In this document: piece after piece, positions 1 through 7,737 of the stretch
Layout: each line of letters opens with the position of its first letter
Numbering within the stretch: position 1 is the first letter of the stretch
Assembly (NCBI RefSeq): GCF_030127145.1
Contig: NZ_CP126158.1
Coordinates: 186,001 to 250,000, forward strand
Direction: 5' to 3'
DNA from: Halobaculum halobium
GTDB taxonomy: Archaea; Halobacteriota; Halobacteria; Halobacteriales; Haloferacaceae
Length of the DNA stretch: 64,000 nt
Made by a program: the position numbers and the translations under genes
The notes under the pieces: generated by a model
What the model saw: only the letters and a program-made list of their open reading frames with translations
Database searches by the model: none
What the model was told of the DNA's origin: nothing

Positions 1-327
1 ACGCCGCTGGCGACGACGATCGCACGCGAACTCGACACGGATCTGGCGGCGTACGCCCCGGCGAAACACCAGTGGGACGAGGGAGACATCGACGACGTTG
101 GCGGCGGCTTCTCGCGTAACTTCGCGACGATCCGCGGCCGAGAGTGCTTCGTCGTCGACGACACTGTTACTTCTGGGACGACGCTCACGGAGACGGTCGA
201 GGCAGTGCAGGCCGAAGGTGGTCAGCCCAAGGCGTGCGTGGTCATCGTCGACAAGCAGGGGCTCGACGAGGTCGCTGGCGTGCCCGTCTACTCGCTGATC
301 AACGTCGTCGGCGTCGGTCGCGACTGA
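1..327 (+). CDS. gfcR: GfcR-type transcriptional regulator (orotate PRTase-like), C-terminal part
   Basis: The gene is cut by the left edge of the window; 108 residues remain, ending with TGA at 325-327. The fragment contains the PRPP-binding loop of type I phosphoribosyltransferases (VVDDTVTSGTT, about residues 53-63 of the fragment), preceded by a YAPAKHQWDEGD segment. Both resemble the haloarchaeal orotate-PRTase-like proteins; the characterised Haloferax member, GfcR, activates sugar-catabolism genes through an N-terminal helix-turn-helix. That N-terminal domain lies outside the window, so the regulatory role is inferred from family resemblance. A true PyrE is the alternative, but the KHQWDEGD and GGFSRNF segments favour the GfcR type. 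Confidence 0.75.
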   Translation, partial: TPLATTIARELDTDLAAYAPAKHQWDEGDIDDVGGGFSRNFATIRGRECFVVDDTVTSGTTLTETVEAVQAEGGQPKACVVIVDKQGLDEVAGVPVYSLINVVGVGRD

Positions 328-336
328 GCCGCGCGG

Positions 337-1344
337 ATGGTCCCCGCGCCGTCTGATTCCACCGATCCCGCCGAGCACCACTACTCATCCCGTCGCGGCG
401 AACCCGCCGATGGTGGCGAGGACGGCAGCGGCGCTAAGAATGGCGAGGACGTCGACAGCGGCGGCGACGACGGCGACGGATCGATCGATCGCGACGAGGG
501 AGGGGACTGCGAGTCGGTCGTCTCGTGGGATCTCTCGACCGAAACGGACCGCGTCGCGGGCGCGGTGCTGCTCGCGGGAGTCGGCTTGATCGTCGGGCTC
601 CCCGTCGGAGCCCTCGTCCTCGGCGGCGCCGTCGTTGCGGCGATCTCCCTCCTCGAGCAGAACCTCGTGCTGTTGGGAGCGCTCGCGGCAGCCGTGGTCG
701 TCGCCGTCGCGATCTCCCGCGCGGAGTTCACAGCGATCCGCATCGCGAACCGCAACAGGACGGGAAGCGGGACGGGAACGCGGCGGATGGTAGTCGCCAC
801 GCTTCTCGGCGGAGTCGCTCACGCCGTACTCATCGCGATCGCCGGTGCAGTCGAGTACAGCTACGGGCTGGTTGCGGTCGGCTTCGTGACGATCGCCGCC
901 TCCGCCGTGTTCGCGGGTGAAGGGCGGGTCGATCCGGCGGCGGGAACCGTCGACTACTGTGGGGACGAGTTGCCGCTGGGAGCGATCCGCTCGTTCCGGG
1001 CGGTCGGGTTCGCCGGCCGAGTCGTCGTCCTCCCGCGCTACCGCGGCGGGGTACCGACGGCCTCGCGGGCGGTGACCTTCTCTCGGGAGGCGTACGCCGC
1101 GGCGGAGCCGCTGTTGCGAGCGGGGGTCCGCGGAGACAGCGACGCACTCGGCCCCGTCGAGCGGCCACGCCGACTCCCGCGTGCCGTCAGAATCACCGCG
1201 GCCGTGATCGCGACGGGGATGGTCAGCGTCGCCGCCGCGGTCCACCTGCTCGCCCCGCCGGACCTTGCGGTCGTGGTTCCGCTGCTCGTGGCGGGCGAGA
1301 TTCCGGTTATCGCCGTGTTGCTGTGGTACGCGTACGCCGGGTAG
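337..1344 (+). CDS. Hypothetical multi-pass membrane protein
   Basis: A 335-residue protein I do not recognise. The first 70 residues are hydrophilic, low in complexity and very acidic, as is common for haloarchaeal cytoplasmic tails. Two hydrophobic stretches follow (about residues 71-130), then another pair (about 150-195), a soluble block of about 80 residues that may bear on a membrane-proximal domain, and a final pair of helices at the C terminus. The ATG at 337 starts 9 bases after the gfcR stop, so the two genes may be co-transcribed. A later start is possible because the acidic leader could be partly untranslated. Confidence 0.6.
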   Translation: MVPAPSDSTDPAEHHYSSRRGEPADGGEDGSGAKNGEDVDSGGDDGDGSIDRDEGGDCESVVSWDLSTETDRVAGAVLLAGVGLIVGLPVGALVLGGAVVAAISLLEQNLVLLGALAAAVVVAVAISRAEFTAIRIANRNRTGSGTGTRRMVVATLLGGVAHAVLIAIAGAVEYSYGLVAVGFVTIAASAVFAGEGRVDPAAGTVDYCGDELPLGAIRSFRAVGFAGRVVVLPRYRGGVPTASRAVTFSREAYAAAEPLLRAGVRGDSDALGPVERPRRLPRAVRITAAVIATGMVSVAAAVHLLAPPDLAVVVPLLVAGEIPVIAVLLWYAYAG

Positions 1345-1446
1345 ATCCGGATGTACGCGGTGAAAAAGCGGAATTCGCGATCGGGAGAAATACGACCGCG
1401 CTACCGCGTCACAACCCCTATCAACCGGAGTCGCTTACTCTCACGT

Positions 1447-1794
1447 ATGGCGTTCCAACCCGAAAGCGAACTGACGACCGAGGAGGCCACCGAACGCGTC
1501 GACGAGGTGCTCTCGGAACACGACGTGGTGCTGTTTATGAAGGGGAATCGGCTGATGCCGCAGTGCGGCTACTCCAAGCGCGCGCTCGGGCTCATCTCCC
1601 AGCACGTCGAGGAGTTCGAGACGGTCGACGTGCTCCCGGCGCTGCCGGAGTACCGGGAGGCGCTGGAGGCACAAGGCGGGTGGGAGACGATCCCGCAGAC
1701 GTACGTGGACGGGGAGTTCGTCGGCGGCAGCGACATCCTCGTCGAGTTGGAGGAACGCGGGGAGTTAGGCGAGACCCTCGGTGCGGACGCGTAG
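1447..1794 (+). CDS. Monothiol glutaredoxin family protein
   Basis: A 115-residue glutaredoxin fold. The segment VVLFMKGNRLMPQCGYS resembles the active site of monothiol glutaredoxins of the Grx4/GrxD class, whose usual motif is CGFS; here it is CGYS, with the cysteine near residue 40. The downstream TIPQTYVDGEFVGGSD segment holds the cis-proline (TIPQ) and glutathione-contact GG that complete the fold. Family members carry or transfer [2Fe-2S] clusters, so an iron-sulfur role is more likely than disulfide reduction. The ATG at 1447 is preferred over upstream in-frame starts because a CAACCCCTATC core-promoter-like element lies about 30 bases before it. Confidence 0.85.
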   Translation: MAFQPESELTTEEATERVDEVLSEHDVVLFMKGNRLMPQCGYSKRALGLISQHVEEFETVDVLPALPEYREALEAQGGWETIPQTYVDGEFVGGSDILVELEERGELGETLGADA

Positions 1795-1958
1795 AACGCT
1801 CCTGGCGGTCGTTCCCACCTCGTTCGGATCGGCGCCGGCCGGGGACAGGTGTTTTACGCCTCGGGTTCGTAGATACCGGCGAGTAGGGTCGTACGGACGG
1901 CGACCGCAAGACGACGCGACGCTTTCCCGTCGCACCCACCCCACCCCCCATTCCACAC

Positions 1959-2519
1959 ATGTCAGGCCGCGTATACCGACTTCACTCGACACTTGAACTG
2001 CCACTGGAAGACCTGCAGGACCACTTCGCGTCCGACCCGGAGCTTCCGGAGGGCGTCGAGGACGTTGACATCACACGCCGGAACAACACGCTGATCCTGA
2101 AGGCGGTGTCGAACGACGAATCGATCGGGAAGTACACCCCGACTGCCCAGTTGAAAGCCAGCGTCTCTGAGACGCGGGTGTACGAGGAGGAACCGCCCCG
2201 TACCGGCGGCGGCTGGATGCAAGAGGAGGAAGAGGAGATCCCCTCGGAACTCGTGGAGTTCGCCTGCTTCAAGGGCGACCGCGAGACCGTCCTCCAGAAC
2301 ACCGCGCTGCAGTATCCGATGTTCCTCGTGCTGCGCGAGATCGCGCTGCTGTCGGAGAAGGGAACGCTCACGGCCATCACCGAGGTCGACGACACGCTCC
2401 GCGCCCACCGCATCGTCGAGGGCGAGGAACGCCCCGCCAGCGTCGAGGTCGTCGAAACCCCCAACCGCGACGCCGAGAAGGGCGGCGTCGAGTGGCGGGA
2501 CAACAAGTTCATCAGCTGA
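1959..2519 (+). CDS. Conserved haloarchaeal protein of unknown function
   Basis: A 186-residue soluble protein without signal peptide or membrane segment. The N-terminal 65 residues look like a small alpha/beta domain; a proline- and glycine-rich linker with a run of six glutamates (about residues 88-95) follows, then a helical block containing the ACFKGDRETVLQNTALQYP segment. I recognise it as a type of protein found in haloarchaea but cannot give it a function. It has its own ATG preceded by a C-rich, T-poor upstream sequence and stands alone between the glutaredoxin and the CysD-like gene. Confidence 0.75.
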   Translation: MSGRVYRLHSTLELPLEDLQDHFASDPELPEGVEDVDITRRNNTLILKAVSNDESIGKYTPTAQLKASVSETRVYEEEPPRTGGGWMQEEEEEIPSELVEFACFKGDRETVLQNTALQYPMFLVLREIALLSEKGTLTAITEVDDTLRAHRIVEGEERPASVEVVETPNRDAEKGGVEWRDNKFIS

Positions 2520-2745
2520 TCGCTGCGCCTGAACGGAGGCGGTCGCACGGGACGCCAGAGCACACGCGGCGTCAGACCGAACGCGACGATCGCCTGTACA
2601 CGAGAGCACGGCAGCAGATTTCACATTCCCACGGGTAGGCCGCTACCTGCGGCTGATAGGCACTCCATATTGTCGCTCAAACCGGCCCGAGCGACGGTTA
2701 CGGTCACAAGAACTTTACCCGTCTAATTATATCTCATTACCAGGC

Positions 2746-3729
2746 ATGGCAGACTCACAGCAGCAGTTCCCCGAGTATCTTGACGTGGACTACACGGACG
2801 GCGAGGGTGAGGAACCCGGCGACTACCCGAGCATCGAGCACAAGCTCGAGAAGGCCCTGGAGGTCGTCGAAACCGGCCTGCGCGAGTACGAGAACCCCGC
2901 GGTGATGTGGACCGGCGGGAAGGACTCCACACTCACGCTGTACTTCGTGAAGGAAGTCGTCGAGCAGCACGACGAACTGGAGCTGCCGGTAACGGTGTTC
3001 ATCGACCACTACCAGCACTTCGACGAGCTGATGGACTTCGTCGAGCACTGGGCCGACGAGTGGGACCTGGAAGTTGTCTGGGCCCGCAACTCGGACGTGG
3101 GCGACTACGTCGAGGAGAACGATCTGGAGCCGGGCGACGACATCCCCGTCGACGCGCTCTCGGAACACAACCAGCACCACATCCGCAACATCCTCGAGTA
3201 CGAGGAGGAGACGTTCCCGTTCCTGCTCGACACCTACGTCGGCAACCACCTGCTGAAGACGGTCGCGCTCAACGACACGCTGGAGTCGGAGGAGATCGAC
3301 GGCATCATCTCAGGCATCCGCTGGGACGAGCAGGAGGCCCGCGCAGACGAGACGTTCTTCTCGCCGCGCCACGACCCGGACATCTACCCGCCGCACGACC
3401 GCATCCAGCCGATCCTCCAGTTCAAGGAGGCGGACGTGTGGGACGCCTTCTGGTACTTCGTCGTCCCCGAGACAGTCGAGGGGTATCCCGAGGACGGCTA
3501 CGTCCCGCAGGGCTTCGACGACCTGCCGGACGGTATCGAGATCGAGGACATCCCGGTGTCGCCGAAGTACTTCGCCGGCTTCCGCTCGCTTGGCTCGGAG
3601 ATCTCGACGGACAAGTCCGCCGAGGAGCCCGCGTGGCTGCAAGACATGGAGAACACGACCGAGCGCGCCGGCCGCGCCCAGGACAAGGAGGACCTGATGG
3701 AGCGCCTCCGCGACCTGGGCTACATGTAA
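2746..3729 (+). CDS. PAPS reductase / CysD-like ATP-pyrophosphatase family protein
   Basis: A 327-residue adenine nucleotide alpha-hydrolase-fold protein. The PP-loop TGGKDS sits near residues 56-61. The C terminus (ERAGRAQDKEDLMERLRDLGYM region) is arranged like the ERxGR...D...ME..K..GYF tail of sulfate adenylyltransferase subunit 2 (CysD). No CysN partner, CysC or sulfite reductase gene is nearby, so I cannot tell whether it makes APS, reduces PAPS or modifies another substrate. It stands alone behind a 225-base intergenic stretch containing an AT-rich element (TAATTATAT, about 2725-2733). Confidence 0.8.
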   Translation: MADSQQQFPEYLDVDYTDGEGEEPGDYPSIEHKLEKALEVVETGLREYENPAVMWTGGKDSTLTLYFVKEVVEQHDELELPVTVFIDHYQHFDELMDFVEHWADEWDLEVVWARNSDVGDYVEENDLEPGDDIPVDALSEHNQHHIRNILEYEEETFPFLLDTYVGNHLLKTVALNDTLESEEIDGIISGIRWDEQEARADETFFSPRHDPDIYPPHDRIQPILQFKEADVWDAFWYFVVPETVEGYPEDGYVPQGFDDLPDGIEIEDIPVSPKYFAGFRSLGSEISTDKSAEEPAWLQDMENTTERAGRAQDKEDLMERLRDLGYM

Positions 3730-3811
3730 GATCCGCGCGCTGTCGCCCCGCGGTGATCGCTGCCTAGTCCCCTTCGACGACCGCTTTTTCCGGATAACTT
3801 CGGACCGACAG

Positions 3812-4906
3812 TCACCGCTCTTCGATCGAGATCCGCGTCCAGCCGTCGTCGCCGCGATTCGGTCGCCCCGGGCGCAGCCCGCCATCGCCAGCGGAGGGTG
3901 ATCCGGGACTCTCTCCCCCACGGTTGTCAACTCGGGGAACCCCTCTGGCACCGGCTCGCGACTCAGCACCTCGTCGCCGGAGGCGATCGACTCGCTCGTC
4001 CATCGGTGGATGCGTTGCCAGCAGCCGCGCGAGCGGGTGCTCGTGCTCTCTGCGGCTGTACAGCGGCGCGAACGGGATCCGAGAGCGGCTCGCCCGCTCG
4101 ATCTGCTCCAACGCGCGAGCGAGTGCGAGCGGATCTCCTGTCACCTCGACCGCGCGGTCGTCGGCCGCGTGCTCGCGCCGACGCGAGTACGCGCGCAAGA
4201 ACAGCGTCAGCCCGACCAACAGGAGCGTGAGCACCTGCGCGAGTCCGACGTGAAGCTGTCCCGGCACCGTCCGGTGCCACTGGCCGGGCGACCCGCGTGC
4301 GAGCGCCACCCCGCGGGCGAACCCGCCAGCGAGGAACGTCAGCGGGGCGAGCGCGAGCGCGACGACGCCGACGGCGGTGTGGACGGCACTGTGAGCGAGC
4401 GTCTGCACGAGGCCGTCGCGGCCCTCGATGTGGGCGAGTTCGTGCGCCAGCACCGCGCGCAGTTCCGCGGCGTCGAGCGCACGAAACAGCGAGTAATCGA
4501 CGACGAGCGCGGGCGGGCGCCCACCGAGCGCGAGGGCGTTTGGCTCGCCCAGGCGGGCGACGTACACCCCGGGGCGAGACACGTTCATCGCCGCCGCGAG
4601 GTCGTCGACGACGCGGTGGACGCCGCGGGCACGCTCGCGCGGAAGCTCTCGCGCGTCCAGTCCGGCGAGGGTTCGCCCCGTGCCGAACCGGTAGGTGAGA
4701 TACCCCGAAATGAGCGTCGCCAGGAGGAACGTCCACGCCAGCGTGAACACGCTCGGCCGGTTCGCCCAAACGAACTGTCCGAGCCGCCAGAAGACGGCGG
4801 CGGCGACCCCGTAGAAGCCGAGTGTCGCCGCGCCGGCGACGGCCATCGCGGCTCGGAAGCCGGCGCTCGGGTCGCGGGTGGGAGCCGAGGGCGAGGACGG
4901 GGACAT
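3812..4906 (-). CDS. M48 family membrane metalloprotease (HtpX-like)
   Basis: A 364-residue peptidase. The zinc site HELAH is at about residues 155-159, and the third ligand is probably the Glu in the REHAADDRA segment about 75 residues later. Two N-terminal transmembrane helices (about 20-40 and 52-72) and two between the zinc motifs (about 175-195 and 220-240) give the HtpX/Ste24-like layout, with the catalytic site on the cytoplasmic face. HtpX-type enzymes degrade misfolded membrane proteins. The last 60 residues are a hydrophilic, poorly conserved tail. The ATG at 4906 is 100 bases from the divergent dph6 start. Confidence 0.88.
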   Translation of the reverse strand: MSPSSPSAPTRDPSAGFRAAMAVAGAATLGFYGVAAAVFWRLGQFVWANRPSVFTLAWTFLLATLISGYLTYRFGTGRTLAGLDARELPRERARGVHRVVDDLAAAMNVSRPGVYVARLGEPNALALGGRPPALVVDYSLFRALDAAELRAVLAHELAHIEGRDGLVQTLAHSAVHTAVGVVALALAPLTFLAGGFARGVALARGSPGQWHRTVPGQLHVGLAQVLTLLLVGLTLFLRAYSRRREHAADDRAVEVTGDPLALARALEQIERASRSRIPFAPLYSRREHEHPLARLLATHPPMDERVDRLRRRGAESRAGARGVPRVDNRGGESPGSPSAGDGGLRPGRPNRGDDGWTRISIEER

Positions 4907-5005
4907 CGCTCACCGTCCGTACGTCGGCGCCGCTCAAACCGGTGTCGACGGGTCCGGTGGCGCCCGACCGTCACGGGTAAGGGGTGGTCGACGCGTACCC
5001 TCGGT

Positions 5006-5776
5006 ATGAGCGACGACGCTGACGGCGACGCTGACGGGACCTCCGACGGCGACGCGACCGCTTCGCCCGGCGCCTACGTCGGGCTGTTCTCCGGTGGTAA
5101 GGACTCCTCGTGGGCGGTGTACCGGGCGCTGGATCGCGGGCTCCCGGTCGAGCGCCTGCTGACGGTCCACCCCGCGGGCGACTCGTACATGTACCACGTC
5201 CCCGAGACGCGCCTCGCGGCGCTCGCGGCAGAGAGCATCGGGATCCCGCTCGTGGAGATCGAGCCAGACGACTTCGACGCCGGTTCCACGACCGACTCGG
5301 GCGCGCAGGGCGACAGGGAACTCGAACCGATGGAAGCGGCGCTGACGGATCTGGCCGCAGAGGTTCGGCTGACGGGTGTCACCGCTGGCGCCGTCGAGTC
5401 CGAGTTCCAGACGAGCCGGATCGAGGCGATGTGCGATCGCCTCGGGATCGAACTGTTCGCGCCGCTGTGGCAGCGCGACCCCCGGGCCCTCGCCGAGGAG
5501 ATGCTCGATGCCGGCTTCGAGATCACGGTCATCCAGGTCGCGGCGGCGGGGCTTGACGAGTCGTGGCTCGGCCGGACCATCGACCGGGAGGCGCTCGCGG
5601 AGTTGGAACGACTCAACGACGAGTACGGCGTCCACCTGCTCGGCGAGGGCGGCGAATTCGAGACGTTCGTCACCGACGGCCCGCACATGGACCGCCGGAT
5701 CGAACTGTTGTACGACACGGAATGGGACGGCACCCGCGGACGGATCCGGGTGACGGAGGCCAAACTGGCGGACTAG
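5006..5776 (+). CDS. dph6: Diphthine--ammonia ligase (Dph6-type ATP-pyrophosphatase)
   Basis: A 256-residue member of the archaeal MJ0570/Dph6 family, which performs the last, ATP-dependent amidation in making diphthamide on elongation factor 2. The PP-loop SGGKDS is at residues 29-34, followed by HVPETRLAALAAESIGIPL and, near the middle, VTAGAVESEFQTSRIE. The C-terminal GEGGEFETFVTDGP signature is diagnostic of this family. The first 20 residues are an acidic haloarchaeal leader. The reading frame is open far upstream, but the ATG at 5006 gives the normal family length and has a GGGTAAGGGG element about 25 bases before it. Confidence 0.85.
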   Translation: MSDDADGDADGTSDGDATASPGAYVGLFSGGKDSSWAVYRALDRGLPVERLLTVHPAGDSYMYHVPETRLAALAAESIGIPLVEIEPDDFDAGSTTDSGAQGDRELEPMEAALTDLAAEVRLTGVTAGAVESEFQTSRIEAMCDRLGIELFAPLWQRDPRALAEEMLDAGFEITVIQVAAAGLDESWLGRTIDREALAELERLNDEYGVHLLGEGGEFETFVTDGPHMDRRIELLYDTEWDGTRGRIRVTEAKLAD

Positions 5777-5791
5777 ACCGGTCGTCGCTCT

Positions 5792-6760
5792 TCAGGTATC
5801 GTTGGTCAGCCGCGAGTGAGCGCCGATGAGCGCGCCCGAGAGGTCGAGCCCGTCGACGACGGTTTCCTCGTCGATGATGCTGCGGCGCACGTCGGCATCG
5901 CGGACGGTCGCGTTGCCGAAGACGACCGACGATTCGAGCGACGAGTCGACGATCTCAGCGCCTGGGAGGACGTACACGTCGTCGCCGATCTCCGAGTCCG
6001 TGACGGTCGCGTCCGGGTGGACGATCGACTCGCCGTCGAGATACCACGAGACTGCGTCGAGGTAGCTCTCGGGCGTGCCGATGTCGAACCAGGCTTCCTC
6101 GAAGGTGAACGCGTGGACGGGCTGGCGAGACTGGAGCCACTGGATGAACCACCCGGGCTCGTCGGGGTTGTTGCCGTCGGAGAGGTACTCCTCGAAGTCC
6201 GGCAGCGTCTCCTGGGGGAACGCGTAGCAGGCGATGGAGACCAGCGTGCTCTTCGGGTCCTCGGGCTTCTCTTGGAAGTTGATGACGCGGTCGCCCTCCA
6301 ACTCGACGAGCCCGTAACTCTTCGCTCGGTCGCGCGATCCCACGTCGTAGGCGGCGAGCGCGGGCGTCCCCTTCTCGGCGAAGAAGTCGACGAACTCCGC
6401 GACGTCGAACGAGATGAGGTTGTCGCCGGCGACGACGACGAGGTCGTCGTCCACGTTCTCTCGATCGATCAACTGCGCGAGCGCGCCGACGACGCCGAAC
6501 TTCTCCGACTCGGCGCTGGTGTCTTCGACCGAGATGGTCGGCTTCTCGAACTCGGAGTCGGCGAGGTACGTCTCGAACGCTTCGGCGAAGCGCTCGTTCG
6601 TCGAGACGAACACCTCGTCGATCCGATCGTCGGCCTCCAGATCGCCGAATATCTCGTCGATGACGGTCCCGTCACCGACCGGAAGCAACATCTTCGGCCG
6701 GTTCCGGGTGATCGGCCAGAGCCTCGTCGCGTATCCCCCTGCGAGTACAACTGCCTTCAT
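5792..6760 (-). CDS. Sugar-1-phosphate nucleotidyltransferase
   Basis: A 322-residue enzyme starting MKAVVLAGGYATRLWP, the nucleotide-binding signature of glucose-1-phosphate thymidylyl/uridylyl-transferases, with KMLLP completing the loop. The catalytic domain covers about residues 1-225. From about 240 to the end there is a hexapeptide-repeat-like region (alternating I/V and small residues: TVTDSEIGDDVYV) that forms a short left-handed beta-helix. It makes NDP-sugars for surface-glycan or N-glycan synthesis; sugar and nucleotide cannot be read from sequence. The internal ATG at 6760 is chosen because the signature begins there; the longer frame adds 15 residues with no homology. It converges with dph6 (16 bases). 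Confidence 0.85.
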   Translation of the reverse strand: MKAVVLAGGYATRLWPITRNRPKMLLPVGDGTVIDEIFGDLEADDRIDEVFVSTNERFAEAFETYLADSEFEKPTISVEDTSAESEKFGVVGALAQLIDRENVDDDLVVVAGDNLISFDVAEFVDFFAEKGTPALAAYDVGSRDRAKSYGLVELEGDRVINFQEKPEDPKSTLVSIACYAFPQETLPDFEEYLSDGNNPDEPGWFIQWLQSRQPVHAFTFEEAWFDIGTPESYLDAVSWYLDGESIVHPDATVTDSEIGDDVYVLPGAEIVDSSLESSVVFGNATVRDADVRRSIIDEETVVDGLDLSGALIGAHSRLTNDT

Positions 6761-6886
6761 GAGGCCACGGTTACGCCGGACCGACAAGGGCTTTTCCTCT
6801 CTCATTCCACTCGGGCAACAGTTCCGCTCCCGGCGCCCGCGGCAGTCGCCCGAAACCGATACCCTCCCTCATGAACTACTCCGGGT

Positions 6887-7171
6887 ATGCCCGAGCGGAC
6901 GACCCGCGAGCGGATCGCCGACGCGTTGCGCGAACGGGCGCGGTCCGGCAGCGCGCTGGCCGCAGAGTTCGACCTGCCCCGTTCGGCGGTGTACGACCAC
7001 CTCGACCACGTCGCACAGTCGCTGCCCGACGGCGAGGAGTTCCTCGTCGCACCCCCGACGTGTCGCGACTGCGGCTTCGACGACTTCGACGAACCGGTGA
7101 ACGCGCCGTCGCGGTGTCCCTCCTGTAAGGGGGAACGCATCGAGGAACCGCAGTTCGTGATCGAGGGGTGA
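6887..7171 (+). CDS. Small HTH plus zinc-ribbon transcriptional regulator
   Basis: A 94-residue protein. Residues 1-45 form a winged-helix-type HTH (ADALRERARSGSALAAEFDLPRSAVYDHLDHV). Residues 58-84 carry a zinc ribbon of four cysteines arranged CRDCGF and CPSCKG. This matches the archaeal family of predicted regulators with an HTH fused to a Zn ribbon (COG3357 type). Target unknown. It diverges from the sugar nucleotidyltransferase and is followed 39 bases later by a small membrane protein. A CCGAAACC element about 25-35 bases upstream fits a leaderless start. Confidence 0.75.
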   Translation: MPERTTRERIADALRERARSGSALAAEFDLPRSAVYDHLDHVAQSLPDGEEFLVAPPTCRDCGFDDFDEPVNAPSRCPSCKGERIEEPQFVIEG

Positions 7172-7210
7172 CGCCGCGCCGCTTTTCCCTACCCACCCGA
7201 AACGGGGCGT

Positions 7211-7486
7211 ATGGCAGTTGGCACGCGGACAGTGTTGGCCCTCCTGGGCGGCGTCGTGCTGACCGCGGGAGTCTACCTCCACGCGACCGGGCGCGAAAGT
7301 ACCGGCTACGCGGTCATGGCACTGGGCTTTGCGACCGCGGCCGGCTGGGCGTTCCTCGGCATGGAGTTGGCACGCATGGGGCGAGCGCAGACGCCTGAGA
7401 GGACGTACCTCTCGGGCGCGATGGCCGCGGTCACCCTCGCGATGTACTTCGGGATGCGCGCGCGAGCCCTCGCGAAGGGCGAGTGA
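7211..7486 (+). CDS. Small membrane protein, hypothetical
   Basis: A 91-residue protein with three hydrophobic segments (about residues 7-24, 31-50 and 67-82) and a short charged tail. No family recognised. A CGCTTTTCCCTACC element lies about 27-40 bases before the ATG, suggesting its own promoter. An A/T-rich inverted repeat follows the stop codon (see terminator entry). Confidence 0.65.
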   Translation: MAVGTRTVLALLGGVVLTAGVYLHATGRESTGYAVMALGFATAAGWAFLGMELARMGRAQTPERTYLSGAMAAVTLAMYFGMRARALAKGE

Positions 7487-7527
7487 CCGGTCATCCCCGA
7501 GCGATCGTCGTGGCTGCTATTGTCGCT

Positions 7528-7554
7528 AAACAAAAATGAACTCGTTTTTCGTTT
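7528..7554 (+). terminator. Candidate terminator stem-loop with T-run
   Basis: AAACAAAAA at 7528-7536 pairs with TTTTTCGTTT at 7545-7554 with one bulge, around an 8-base loop, leaving T-rich sequence on the 3' arm. It lies 42 bases after the stop of the small membrane protein at 7211-7486. Haloarchaeal termination is mostly at T-runs rather than hairpins, so the hairpin itself may be incidental. Confidence 0.3.
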
Positions 7555-7656
7555 ACGGCGGTTTTCGCCAAATTTCGTCTGTGCACAGAACTAGCGAATA
7601 GCTGGAGATACTGGCACTTTCTCGTCGTGAGAATTTGGGAATAGAACCGAGGAAGG

Positions 7657-7672
7657 TGAAATACTGATTTCA
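7657..7672. promoter_or_regulatory. 16-bp palindrome upstream of the peptide-importer operon
   Basis: TGAAAT-ACTG-ATTTCA is a perfect 6-bp inverted repeat with a 4-bp spacer, 66-81 bases before the ATG at 7738 and about 35 bases upstream of the presumed TATA element. It lies in a 250-base AT-rich intergenic region, unusual in this GC-rich window. Position and symmetry suit a regulator-binding site; no regulator gene is adjacent. Confidence 0.35.
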
Positions 7673-7705
7673 GTGACTTCTCCTGATATGAGAGAATCCC
7701 ACATG

Positions 7706-7711
7706 CTTAAG
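7706..7711 (+). promoter_or_regulatory. TATA-like element of the peptide-importer operon
   Basis: CTTAAG centred 30 bases before the ATG at 7738, preceded by the purine/A-rich ATCCCACATG stretch. The spacing predicts transcription starting at or a few bases before the start codon, i.e. a leaderless mRNA. Confidence 0.45.
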
Positions 7712-7737
7712 TTCGGTATTCCATAACGAAGGCCCGT

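Noticed and set aside
1855-1958. GGGTTCGTAGATACC as a T-arm
   Set aside because: No matching acceptor or D-arm; it is the leader region of the gene at 1959.
4010-5005. Long open frame upstream of dph6 on the plus strand
   Set aside because: It is the antisense shadow of the M48 protease gene; arginine-rich with no motif, and the true Dph6 homology starts at 5006.
7172-7210. Start of the small membrane gene at 7168
   Set aside because: That frame (MTPRRFSLP...) overlaps the HTH gene stop and has a shadow composition; the ATG at 7211 gives a hydrophobic protein.
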